Positions 39,455 to 47,567 of a stretch of DNA of 64,000 nucleotides are shown here, one piece after another (positions within the stretch are counted from its first letter, which is position 1; every line of letters begins with the position of its first letter). The translations under genes and the position numbers were made by a program. The stretch is from Enterococcus sp. PF1-24 (GTDB lineage: Bacteria > Bacillota > Bacilli > Lactobacillales > Enterococcaceae). Below the pieces are notes generated by a model, which searched no databases, was not told the origin of the DNA, and was given only the letters and a program-made list of their open reading frames with translations. The DNA is taken from NCBI RefSeq assembly GCF_029893325.1, contig NZ_JARXWL010000007.1:1-64000 (forward strand), in the 5' to 3' direction.

Positions 39455-40540
39455 ATGATTGAAGTTTCCGCTCCAGGAAAATTATATATCGCCGGCGAAT
39501 ATGCCGTGGTTGAAGCTGGTCAGCCAGCAATTATTGTCGCCATTGACCAATTCGTTACAGTCACTTTAAATGAAGCAAAACACAGCGGCAGCATTCAATC
39601 TGCCCAGTACAGCGATTTACCGATTCGTTGGACCCGCCGAAAAGGGGAACTCGTTTTAGATATTCGGGAAAATCCCTTCCATTATATTTTAGCCGCAATT
39701 CGCTTAACTGAAAAATATGCCAGCGAACAAGGTAAAAAATTACGCTTTTTTGATTTGAAAGTCACTAGCGAATTAGATAGCTCTAACGGTCGCAAATATG
39801 GCTTAGGCTCTAGCGGTGCCGTAACGGTTGCCACCGTAAAAGCGTTAAATGAGTTTTATCAGCTAGGTTTAGATCAATTAGCTACCTTTAAATTGGCGGC
39901 ACTGGCTCATCACGAAGTCCTTAGCAACGGTTCTTGTGGCGATATTGCTGCTTGTTGTTATGGTGGTTGGATTGCTTTTTCAACCTTTGACCGTCAATGG
40001 TTAGCTGATGAAATCAACCAGCGCACTATCTCAGAATTAATCACTAGCAACTGGCCGAAATTATCTATTCAACCATTAACGGCCCCTAGCGATTTACGTT
40101 TATTAATTGGTTGGACCGGCAGCCCGGCCTCTACTTCTGATTTGGTTGACCAAGTCAACCACTCACGAAGTTCACAACAACAACGCTACAGTCATTTTTT
40201 AACCGAAAGCAAAGCTTGCGTGGAAGAAATGATTACTGGTTTTAGAACTGCAAATATTAATAAAATCCAGCAAATGATTCGTAAAAATCGTCATTTACTG
40301 CAAGAATTAACTTCTATCACTGGCGTAACCATTGAAACCAGTGCCTTAAAACAGCTTTGTGATTTAGCTGAAGAAAATGGCGGCGCCGCAAAATCTTCCG
40401 GTGCCGGTGGTGGCGATTGCGGTATCGCGATTACCAGTCAAAAATCGGGCATTCTGCCTTTAATGAGCGCTTGGGAAAATGCTGAAATCACGCCGTTACC
40501 TTTAAGAGTTTATCATCTCGAAAAAAGAAAGGACCGATAA
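39455..40540 (+). CDS. mvaK2: Phosphomevalonate kinase
   Basis: Phosphorylates 5-phosphomevalonate to the diphosphate. GHMP kinase of 361 residues: APGKLYIAGEYAVVE at the start, YGLGSSGAVTVATVKAL loop and KSSGAGGGDCGIAI near the end. AAAGGA precedes the ATG. It lies 26 bases after mvaD and 2 bases before fni, so the operon order is mvk-mvaD-mvaK2-fni. Confidence 0.95.
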   Translation: MIEVSAPGKLYIAGEYAVVEAGQPAIIVAIDQFVTVTLNEAKHSGSIQSAQYSDLPIRWTRRKGELVLDIRENPFHYILAAIRLTEKYASEQGKKLRFFDLKVTSELDSSNGRKYGLGSSGAVTVATVKALNEFYQLGLDQLATFKLAALAHHEVLSNGSCGDIAACCYGGWIAFSTFDRQWLADEINQRTISELITSNWPKLSIQPLTAPSDLRLLIGWTGSPASTSDLVDQVNHSRSSQQQRYSHFLTESKACVEEMITGFRTANINKIQQMIRKNRHLLQELTSITGVTIETSALKQLCDLAEENGGAAKSSGAGGGDCGIAITSQKSGILPLMSAWENAEITPLPLRVYHLEKRKDR

Positions 40541-40542
40541 CT

Positions 40543-41592
40543 ATGAGCAATCGCAAAGATGAACACCTTAATTTGGCAAATAATCTTTATCAAACTCAGC
40601 CAAACGCCTTTGATGATTGTCATTTTGTTCATCATTCTTTAAACGGTTGTTCACCAGCTGACGTTGATTTAAGCAGTCAATTAGGTCCATGGCAACTAGC
40701 AACTCCTTTTTATATTAATGCCATGACGGGTGGTAGCTATGAAACAGGAAAAATAAACCAACAGCTATCTTTAATCGCTAAAGAAACAGGTTTATTAATG
40801 GCTACCGGTTCCCTAAGCGCCGCTTTAAAAGACGCAACTTTAAAAGAAACCTTTCAAATTGTTCGTAAAGAAAATCCTCAAGGCCTGATTTTAGCCAATG
40901 TCGGTGCTGGTATACCCTATTCACAAGCTCAACAAGCCGTAGAAATGCTACAAGCTGATGGTTTACAAATTCATTTAAACTTGCCACAAGAATTAGTCAT
41001 GCCTGAAGGCGACCGCCACTTTGATAGCTGGCAAAATAATATCGCTGAAATCACCGCTAAGCTTAACGTGCCTGTTATGGTGAAAGAAGTTGGTTTCGGC
41101 ATGAGTCGTGAAACCATTCTGAAATTAGCGGATTTAGGGGTTAAAATAATTGATGTTAGCGGCCAAGGCGGCACCAGTTTTACCGCTATCGAAAACAGTC
41201 GCCGCTCTCAACAAGAATTTACTTATTTAAATGATTGGGGCCAATCAACTGTCGTTTCCTTACTTGAAGCACAAAGTTTGCCCCTAGCTGAAAATATTAG
41301 CTTCGCTGCTTCTGGTGGCATTCGTAATGCCTTTGATATTTTCAAATGCCTTTGTCTAGGTGCGCGAGCTGTCGGTATTTCCGGTACGATTTTACATAGT
41401 TTAATGACCACTGGCACAACGGCAACCATTGCTTTAATCCAACAATGGCAAAAGGAACTCCAAACGCTCTATGCTTTAGTGGGTGCCAAAAACTGGCAAG
41501 AATTACAACAAACTCAGCTGATTTTTTCTGGTTACACTAAAGATTGGTGTGAGGCTCGCGGAATTGATTTGCGTGGATATGGGTTGCGATAA
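40543..41592 (+). CDS. fni: Isopentenyl-diphosphate isomerase, type 2 (FMN)
   Basis: Interconverts isopentenyl and dimethylallyl diphosphates with FMN and NADPH. 349 residues with RKDEHLNLA, FYINAMTGGS, HLNLPQE and the FMN-phosphate loops GQGGTSF and ASGGIRNAFD. It is the last gene of the operon and is followed by a strong terminator. The upper-pathway enzymes are not in this window. Confidence 0.96.
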   Translation: MSNRKDEHLNLANNLYQTQPNAFDDCHFVHHSLNGCSPADVDLSSQLGPWQLATPFYINAMTGGSYETGKINQQLSLIAKETGLLMATGSLSAALKDATLKETFQIVRKENPQGLILANVGAGIPYSQAQQAVEMLQADGLQIHLNLPQELVMPEGDRHFDSWQNNIAEITAKLNVPVMVKEVGFGMSRETILKLADLGVKIIDVSGQGGTSFTAIENSRRSQQEFTYLNDWGQSTVVSLLEAQSLPLAENISFAASGGIRNAFDIFKCLCLGARAVGISGTILHSLMTTGTTATIALIQQWQKELQTLYALVGAKNWQELQQTQLIFSGYTKDWCEARGIDLRGYGLR

Positions 41593-41596
41593 ATAA

Positions 41597-41643
41597 ATAA
41601 ACCACCATTTTATGTAGGAAATCTACATAAAATGATGGTTTAT
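41597..41643. terminator. Bidirectional terminator between fni and nrdG
   Basis: ATAAACCACCATTTTATGTA / TACATAAAATGATGGTTTAT, 21-bp stem with one mismatch and a 5-base loop. It closes both the mevalonate operon and the mtnA-to-nrdG operon. Confidence 0.88.
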
Positions 41644-41649
41644 TATGGT

Positions 41650-42198
41650 TTAAGGTACTTCTTTTAATAAATAATTACCTGCTTGCCATAAACTAAGTTC
41701 ACCTAACTCCAAAGATTTAGGAACATCAATAATTCGTTGATTGCTAGATCCTCTAAAAAATAACCCTTTATGATATTTTCCTTCTACAAAAGGACCATCT
41801 ACTAATACATCAATCATTTCTAGTAATTCTCTATGACCATTTTTACTATTTATCAATTGTTCAAATAAATAGCCTGTCCACACCCAAATATCTTTTTTCT
41901 CAGAGTAAATTTCCCTAACTCTTTTTACTAACGGTAAACTAATTGCTAAGTTCGCAAATGGTTCGCCACCCATCAGGGATAATCCTTGAACATAAGGTAA
42001 ATCAAGATCTTTTAATATTTGGTTTTCTAAATCAGAATTATAATACGCTCCGTAATTGCCATCTTGCAACTTCGGATTATAACATCCTTTACAATTGAAG
42101 GGACAACCTGATACATATAAACTACAGCGTACTCCTTCACCATCAACAAAATTCATCGGTTTATAATCTGCGTAGAATCCTCTATTTTGTATTTTCAT
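41650..42198 (-). CDS. nrdG: Anaerobic ribonucleotide reductase-activating protein (radical SAM)
   Basis: Installs the glycyl radical on the class III ribonucleotide reductase NrdD, using a [4Fe-4S] cluster and S-adenosylmethionine. About 182 residues with MNFVDGEGVRCSLYVSGC, cluster Cys32, Cys36 and Cys39 (CX3CX2C), the GGEPFA motif and KDIWVWTGYLFEQL, a close match to NrdG. No nrdD is nearby, which is odd because the two usually adjoin. It is the last gene of the six-gene operon, four bases after the YczE-like gene. A different glycyl-radical partner cannot be excluded. Confidence 0.88.
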   Translation of the reverse strand: MKIQNRGFYADYKPMNFVDGEGVRCSLYVSGCPFNCKGCYNPKLQDGNYGAYYNSDLENQILKDLDLPYVQGLSLMGGEPFANLAISLPLVKRVREIYSEKKDIWVWTGYLFEQLINSKNGHRELLEMIDVLVDGPFVEGKYHKGLFFRGSSNQRIIDVPKSLELGELSLWQAGNYLLKEVP

Positions 42199-42202
42199 TT
42201 TT

Positions 42203-42811
42203 TTACTCACGTTTCTTTTTTTTAGAAGAAAGCTGATTGATAAATTTAAGACTATATTCAATTGAAGGTCCAATTAATATTACACCAAGCAATGTCCCGA
42301 TACCATAAATACTTCCCAACAAAATACCACTAACGACTAAAAGTAAATCTAAAAACATCCGAATATATTTTACACTAATATTAAATTTTTCTGAAAAAAT
42401 CATCATCAAACCTTCTAGTGCTCCACAACCTAAATTTGCTTGTAGATAAATCCCGGTTCCTATACCTAAAATAATCGGCCCTAAAACACCATAAAGAAAA
42501 GCGTTGCCAATAAAGTAGTGATCAATTTTAAATTGTGATAAAAGATTTATGAAAAAACCTACCGAAAGACCGTTAATAACACTACCTATCCCTATTTTCT
42601 TACGATCTAACAAAAACACTAAAATTAAAATGATCACATTGAATAATTGAGAGGCTGTACCAAAACGCAAATTTGTGTGATTCAAAATCCCCAAAAGTAA
42701 GGTGCTGATAGGATCAACACCTAAGTTGGCAAACAAAAACATCTGAATTCCTACAGCTGAAATCAATGATCCAAAGAAAACTTGTAGGCTTCCCTTAATC
42801 GTTGATTTCAT
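42203..42811 (-). CDS. YczE/YitT-like membrane protein
   Basis: About 202 residues with five predicted helices; the pattern SAVGIQMFLFANLGVDPISTLLLG and GIGTGIYLQANLGCGALEGLMM is typical of the YczE/YyaS group. Its function is unknown in general. AAGGTG lies upstream of the ATG at 42811; the gene overlaps the end of the permease gene by 17 bases, so it belongs to this operon. Confidence 0.82.
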   Translation of the reverse strand: MKSTIKGSLQVFFGSLISAVGIQMFLFANLGVDPISTLLLGILNHTNLRFGTASQLFNVIILILVFLLDRKKIGIGSVINGLSVGFFINLLSQFKIDHYFIGNAFLYGVLGPIILGIGTGIYLQANLGCGALEGLMMIFSEKFNISVKYIRMFLDLLLVVSGILLGSIYGIGTLLGVILIGPSIEYSLKFINQLSSKKKKRE

Positions 42812-44129
42812 CAAGATTCACCTTATCACTTTTTTGAATTTCAATAGATTTACCTTTTACATTTGCATAAACAATAACTAAGATCAAAAAGGCACCTAAA
42901 ATAATCCAACCCGTTTGGTTCAAATCACCAAATGAAAGATAAGAACCATAACTAAATAGAATTAAACTAATAACAGGTAAAATTTTAGTTAAAGGTACTG
43001 GTAACTTGAAAGCCGCTTTTTGATAAGCTTCTGGATTTTTCTTTACTAAGAAGAATAAAGCAAAAGCTGGAATAATCCCAAAAATCATTCCTACGCCATT
43101 TCCTAACATTGAGATGTATGTGATATCCATATCAGTAACAATTGGTAGCATCCCTACAATGTAGAAAATTAGCAATAAATAATGTTGTGTTCCGAAAGTT
43201 TTATTTCTTTTTGCTAAAGCTTTAGGGAACCAACCATCATCAATTGCCATCGCCAACCCTCTAGTACACCAAGAAAATACCCCATTTAAAGAACTAAAGA
43301 AGTTTGCTAAAGCACCACCAATAATGAAAAATACAAAAATTGGATTTGGTAAGATTTTTTTAGCAACTAATGTTAGTGGTTGAAAAGCTACTTCTTCAAT
43401 TGGCAAGACCCCTGCCGCAACTACCCCCAAAACAAAATAGAAAACAGCTACTACTAAAGTTGAAAAAATCATGACAAAGGGAATTAGTTTCCCTGGATTT
43501 TTTGTTTCGCTACCTAATTCTGAAATATACTCAGACCCTACCATTGCAAAACGGAGTAGTGCTGAAGCAACGAAAAATTGAACTAAGCCATTGGGCATGA
43601 TTGATTCCATTTCAAAAAATGGCTTAATATCAGTCACTTGTGGTAACCCGTAAATTGAAAACAAACCTAAAGCAGCTAGCAAACAAATGACTAAGACCGT
43701 TTGTAATTTAGCAGCCATCCGAATCCCCACAATGTTAATCGCAAAACATAAAGTCATAACAATAGCAGCCACTACTTTAAGATTAACAGCTACTAATGAA
43801 GAAAGATATTCAGCAAAACTGAGCGCATAAACGGCAATTACTAATTGACCCGTTACTAACAATACTACATAAAACAAACCTGTTTTTTTACCAATATAAT
43901 CTCTAACATAAGTATACATCCCCCCATTAGAAGGAACTGCAGAACCTAATGCAGCAATACAGATAACTGGAAATAACGTAATAATTGCCCCTACGATAAA
44001 TGCCCATGGTGTTCCATAGCCCGTTAGCCCTATACTTACACCAGTTAAAACCATGATTCCAGATCCGGTGATTTGCCCAATCGAAATACTCATTAAATCT
44101 AAGAAACCTAGCTTCTTTTCTTTCTTCAT
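42795..44129 (-). CDS. APC family permease
   Basis: 444-residue membrane protein with about twelve helices and the amino acid-polyamine-organocation start GFLDLMSISIGQITGSGIMV. Most members carry amino acids or polyamines. Its position between the aldolase and the YczE-like gene suggests that it imports a pathway substrate or exports a product, but sequence does not tell which. Two bases separate it from the aldolase stop. Confidence 0.85.
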   Translation of the reverse strand: MKKEKKLGFLDLMSISIGQITGSGIMVLTGVSIGLTGYGTPWAFIVGAIITLFPVICIAALGSAVPSNGGMYTYVRDYIGKKTGLFYVVLLVTGQLVIAVYALSFAEYLSSLVAVNLKVVAAIVMTLCFAINIVGIRMAAKLQTVLVICLLAALGLFSIYGLPQVTDIKPFFEMESIMPNGLVQFFVASALLRFAMVGSEYISELGSETKNPGKLIPFVMIFSTLVVAVFYFVLGVVAAGVLPIEEVAFQPLTLVAKKILPNPIFVFFIIGGALANFFSSLNGVFSWCTRGLAMAIDDGWFPKALAKRNKTFGTQHYLLLIFYIVGMLPIVTDMDITYISMLGNGVGMIFGIIPAFALFFLVKKNPEAYQKAAFKLPVPLTKILPVISLILFSYGSYLSFGDLNQTGWIILGAFLILVIVYANVKGKSIEIQKSDKVNLDEIND

Positions 44130-44131
44130 AA

Positions 44132-44740
44132 TTATTCTCCCCTTTCGGATGATAACACAATCGGCTTCCCAACACTTTTAGCAAAAGCATAAATTTTAGC
44201 AGCATCTTCCAAATAAATACTAGAGATATAGGCACTTGATAAATCTTTTCCAATACTCATAGTTCCATGATTGGCTAACAAACAAGCTTTTCTTTCTTTT
44301 AAATAGGGTGCTGTCACTTTCCCTAACTCTACCGATCCTGCTGGAGCAAATGGTGCAACTTTAATATCACCACCGATAAATGGCTTCATCTCAATCAATA
44401 TTTCAGGGATTTCTTCTCCGCAGACTGCAAAAGCAGTTGCATACGGTGAATGCGTGTGGACCAAAGCATAACTTTCCTGAAATTCTTTATAAATTTCAGT
44501 ATGCATCGGCCACTCTGAAGAAGGTTGATGAGGTCCTTCTAAAATTTCTCCTTCCAAAGTAATCACTGAAATATCCTCAACAGTCATCTGTAAATAATCA
44601 ATACTACTCGGGGTGATAACAACTTTATTTTCCTCATGCAAATAAAGACTAATATTCCCACTCGTTCCTGCCATTAATTTTTCACGATAAGCTTTTTGAG
44701 CAATTTCTAAAACTTGCTCTTTTGCTTCTGCAACCTTCAT
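44132..44740 (-). CDS. Class II aldolase, fuculose-phosphate type
   Basis: 202 residues of the FucA/AraD fold. Zinc ligands His95 and His97 (VHTHSPYATAF) and His158 (ANHGT), catalytic Glu76 (PSSEWPMH) and phosphate loop AGTSGNIS are all present. The family splits ketose 1-phosphates into dihydroxyacetone phosphate and an aldehyde. With MtnA and a phosphorylase next to it, the likely substrates are 5-deoxyribulose, 5-methylthioribulose or ribulose 1-phosphate. Its start overlaps the phosphorylase stop by one base. Alternative: a methylthioribulose-1-phosphate dehydratase, also of this fold, is less likely because the FucA active site is complete. Confidence 0.85.
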   Translation of the reverse strand: MKVAEAKEQVLEIAQKAYREKLMAGTSGNISLYLHEENKVVITPSSIDYLQMTVEDISVITLEGEILEGPHQPSSEWPMHTEIYKEFQESYALVHTHSPYATAFAVCGEEIPEILIEMKPFIGGDIKVAPFAPAGSVELGKVTAPYLKERKACLLANHGTMSIGKDLSSAYISSIYLEDAAKIYAFAKSVGKPIVLSSERGE

Positions 44741-45480
44741 TATTCCACCTCAATCTGAACAATCGCATCTAAAGCGATTTTAATACTTTCATCGACTGTT
44801 CTTTCTAGTAATTGTGGATCTGGATCATTATCTTCAGCACTTTCTAAAACAGCCAAAGCTGAACCATCGACTGATAAAATTGAACCGGCTTTTTTGCCAA
44901 ACATAGAAGCTGCTACATAAAGTGCTGCTAACTCCATCTCCAAGCCAATCGCACCGGATTCCGCCTGTTCAACAGTATTCGTTGGTAAAATCCCGCCGTA
45001 AAAAGCACCATGAGTGACAATCACACCATCAAAAACAGGTGCTGAGGATTTTCTCGATTCCGCTAATAATAAAGAGGTAATACCAAAATCAGCAATAGCG
45101 GGATAAGAACGTGGCACATACATATCAGTAACGCCATCTTCTCGTGCAGCTGCTGTCGCAACAATTAAAGAACCAGCTTTAACCTCTTGTTTTAATCCAC
45201 CACAAGTTCCGACACGAATAATCGCTTCGGCGCCACCTTTCATCATACCAATAAAGGCTAACATCGCACCGCTTGCCCCAACACCATGAGAGATAACCAT
45301 TAATTCTTTCCCTTGATAAGTTCCTTTGTAAGTCCAATATTCACGATTTCTTTGAACCTCTTGAACATCATCCAATAATTCAGCAATTTTTTTAGCTCTT
45401 TCTGGATCACCAACAGTAATAACCCGTTTGCTAATTTCTCCTGGACGAATCTGTAAACCTGGTAACATTTGATCTGTCAT
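44740..45480 (-). CDS. Nucleoside phosphorylase (PNP/uridine phosphorylase family)
   Basis: Phosphorolysis of a nucleoside to a free base and pentose 1-phosphate. 246 residues of the NP-I family: GDPERAKKIA (24-33), HGVGASG (65-71), phosphate Arg in IIRVGTCGG (87-95) and LEMELAALY (179-187), where Met-Glu contacts the ribose. Substrate is uncertain: 5'-deoxyadenosine, methylthioadenosine or a common nucleoside. It lies three bases after mtnA, so the sugar phosphate it releases would feed the isomerase directly. Confidence 0.86.
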   Translation of the reverse strand: MTDQMLPGLQIRPGEISKRVITVGDPERAKKIAELLDDVQEVQRNREYWTYKGTYQGKELMVISHGVGASGAMLAFIGMMKGGAEAIIRVGTCGGLKQEVKAGSLIVATAAAREDGVTDMYVPRSYPAIADFGITSLLLAESRKSSAPVFDGVIVTHGAFYGGILPTNTVEQAESGAIGLEMELAALYVAASMFGKKAGSILSVDGSALAVLESAEDNDPDPQLLERTVDESIKIALDAIVQIEVE

Positions 45481-45483
45481 TTT

Positions 45484-46539
45484 CTATATCTCCTTCATTT
45501 TTAATAATGCTTCTTGATAATTTGGATTAGGATAAAGAATTCCTTTTTCAAAAATCATCGCTGTAATTAATTCATTAGGTGTAACATCAAAAGCTGGATT
45601 ATAAGTTTTCACATTATCTGGTGCTGTTTGCTTCCCAAAACCATGAGTAATTTCTTTAGAATCTCGTTCTTCAATCGGAATCTCTTTACCCGTAGCTATC
45701 GAAAAATCAACGCTAGCAAAAGTTGAGGCCATATAAAAAGGAATCTTATGATGTTTCGCTGCAATGGCAACATTATACGTGCCAATTTTATTTACTAAAT
45801 CACCATTGGCAGCAATTCGATCGCTAGAAACAATCACAGCATCAATCATACCTTGTTGCATGCAATAAGCTGCCATATTGTCACAAATTAAAGTGACATC
45901 AACTCCTGCTTCTTGCAATTCATGAGCAGTTAACCGAGATCCTTGTAATAAAGGCCGAGTTTCATCGGCAAAAACACGAATATCCATACCCTTTTCTTTC
46001 GCTAAATAGAAAGGAGCTAGTGCTGAACCTCTTTCAACAGTTGCATAGCTACCTGCATTACAGTGAGTTAAAACAGTCATGCCATTTTCTAACAAAGTAA
46101 TGCCATACTCACCAATTTTTTTACAAGCATCAATATTTTCTTGGCGAATTTCATGACACTTCTCTAAAATTTCAGCTTTTAACTCCGAAACAGTTGCCAC
46201 TTGTGTTTCACGACTAACTTTGCGAATTTTGTCAATCATTACAAATAATTTCACAGCTGTCGGGCGAGCAGTCGCCATATAATCAGCCACTTCTTCAACT
46301 TCTTGTTGGAGCGCAGAAATTGTATCCGCTTTCGATTTTTGAATTCCTAAATACACTCCATACGCACCACCGATACTTAACGCTCCTGCACCACGAATTG
46401 TTAATGTACGAATACATTCATGCATCAGTTCTGGTGTTTCCACACGGATGTATTCAGTTTCAGTAGGCAGTTTGCTTTGATCAAGAATAATAACGGCATC
46501 TTGATCCCAACTAATAGAAACGGGGACTTCTTTTTTCAT
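45484..46539 (-). CDS. mtnA: MtnA-like sugar-1-phosphate isomerase (S-methyl-5-thioribose-1-phosphate isomerase family)
   Basis: Isomerises an aldose 1-phosphate to a ketose 1-phosphate. 351 residues of the eIF2B/MtnA family with TIRGAGALSIGGAYG near the start. The catalytic pair falls exactly at the positions known for Bacillus MtnA: Cys160 (LTHCNAGSYAT) and Asp240 (VSSDRIAANGD). AGGAGG lies eight bases before the ATG at 46539. No other methionine-salvage genes (mtnB, mtnC, mtnD) are adjacent, so the substrate may be 5-deoxyribose or ribose 1-phosphate rather than methylthioribose 1-phosphate alone. Confidence 0.87.
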   Translation of the reverse strand: MKKEVPVSISWDQDAVIILDQSKLPTETEYIRVETPELMHECIRTLTIRGAGALSIGGAYGVYLGIQKSKADTISALQQEVEEVADYMATARPTAVKLFVMIDKIRKVSRETQVATVSELKAEILEKCHEIRQENIDACKKIGEYGITLLENGMTVLTHCNAGSYATVERGSALAPFYLAKEKGMDIRVFADETRPLLQGSRLTAHELQEAGVDVTLICDNMAAYCMQQGMIDAVIVSSDRIAANGDLVNKIGTYNVAIAAKHHKIPFYMASTFASVDFSIATGKEIPIEERDSKEITHGFGKQTAPDNVKTYNPAFDVTPNELITAMIFEKGILYPNPNYQEALLKMKEI

Positions 46540-46584
46540 AAATAAACCTCCTGTATTTCTTTGTATTTGTTGTTTACACCACAT

Positions 46585-46613
46585 AAAATACAACAAATCC
46601 ACAGAAAAAGCAA
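46585..46613 (-). promoter_or_regulatory. Promoter of the mtnA-to-nrdG operon
   Basis: Minus-strand TTGCTT (46608-46613), 17-base spacer, TATTTT (46585-46590). TTGTTGT/ACAACAA arms flank the -10 region (46566-46596), a probable operator. Confidence 0.55.
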
Positions 46614-46632
46614 CATTTTTTTGATAAAAAAG

Positions 46633-46661
46633 TTGTTTAATCTCCGAAAATGTTGTAAAAT
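46633..46661 (+). promoter_or_regulatory. Promoter of the DeoR regulator gene with repeated operator motifs
   Basis: TTGTTT (46633-46638), 17-base spacer, TAAAAT (46656-46661). AAAATGTTG occurs twice in tandem (46647 and 46657 on), and GCAACATTTT lies in inverse at 46610. Both divergent promoters are therefore covered by one motif family. Confidence 0.55.
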
Positions 46662-46703
46662 GTTGCTTGTATACAAAATAACTAGCTAGAGATTGGTGAT
46701 CAC

Positions 46704-47474
46704 ATGTTAAAAGTTGATAGACATAAATTTATTCAAGAACAATTGCAAGAAAAAGGTAGTATTATGGTATCTGCGCTTAGTTTTGAGTTAAATGTTACAG
46801 AAGAAACTATTCGCCGTGATTTAGAAGAACTGGAACAGCAAGAGAAACTGAAAAGAGTCCGCGGTGGAGCTTATCTACCTCAGGAATTCGATAAAGAAGT
46901 GCCCATTCAAATCAGAGAAAATATTTACACGACAGAAAAAGAATTAATTGCAAAAAAAGCAATGGAGTTTATCTCTCCAAATGATACAATCATGCTAGAT
47001 TCAAGCACAACAGCTTATCATATTGCTTTAAAAATAAAGGAAGCCAGAATAAAAGTCACAATTATTACTAATTCATTAAAAATTAGTCAATTAGCAGAAA
47101 CAGCTACTGGTATTAAATTAGTCTGTACAGGTGGTGTTTTACGCCAAAGTTCAAATTCTTTTGTTGGATACAGCGCTACAGATAGCTTATCTCAATATTT
47201 TGCTGATAAAGCATTCGTTAGCTGCTCAACTCTTTGTTTAAAACAAGGAATGACAGACAATAGCTCCAGAGAAGGCGCACTTCGAAAAATTATGTTAGAA
47301 AATGCGCAAGAAAATTATCTAATTGTTGACTACACTAAATTTGACGCCCCTTCTTTATATAAAATTGCTGATTTAGCAGAAGTTGAAACCATTATTACTG
47401 ATAAACCATTAAATAAACTAACAACGACGACTTTGTCAAATCAAAATATTAAAGTAGTTATCGCTACTGAATAA
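46704..47474 (+). CDS. DeoR family transcriptional regulator of the salvage operon
   Basis: 256 residues: N-terminal winged HTH (MVSALSFELNVTEETIRRDL) with the DeoR wing RVRGGAYL, and a C-terminal sugar-phosphate sensor (MLDSSTTAYHIAL, LVCTGGVLR). Transcribed away from mtnA, sharing a 160-base control region filled with ATGTTG motifs. A pathway sugar phosphate is the likely ligand. The dehydrogenase gene follows in the same direction. Confidence 0.88.
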   Translation: MLKVDRHKFIQEQLQEKGSIMVSALSFELNVTEETIRRDLEELEQQEKLKRVRGGAYLPQEFDKEVPIQIRENIYTTEKELIAKKAMEFISPNDTIMLDSSTTAYHIALKIKEARIKVTIITNSLKISQLAETATGIKLVCTGGVLRQSSNSFVGYSATDSLSQYFADKAFVSCSTLCLKQGMTDNSSREGALRKIMLENAQENYLIVDYTKFDAPSLYKIADLAEVETIITDKPLNKLTTTTLSNQNIKVVIATE

Positions 47475-47484
47475 AATCTAAAAG

Positions 47485-47541
47485 CTGTTGGCGTTAGCAC
47501 GCTCATTATTTACGATTAATCAACCAATTGTAAACGCCAAC
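47485..47541 (+). repeat. Inverted repeat between the DeoR and dehydrogenase genes
   Basis: TGTTGGCGTT and AACGCCAACA are perfect 10-bp arms separated by 37 bases. There is no T-run, so a terminator is unlikely; it may be a processing site or an operator. Confidence 0.5.
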
Positions 47542-47567
47542 ACCAAGAGCTAGATAAGGAGCTTTTC

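Noticed and set aside
44132-46539. Classical methionine salvage operon (mtnA with mtnK, mtnW, mtnX, mtnB, mtnD)
   Set aside because: Only an MtnA-type gene is present; the neighbours are a phosphorylase and a FucA-type aldolase, so a DHAP-type shunt fits better.
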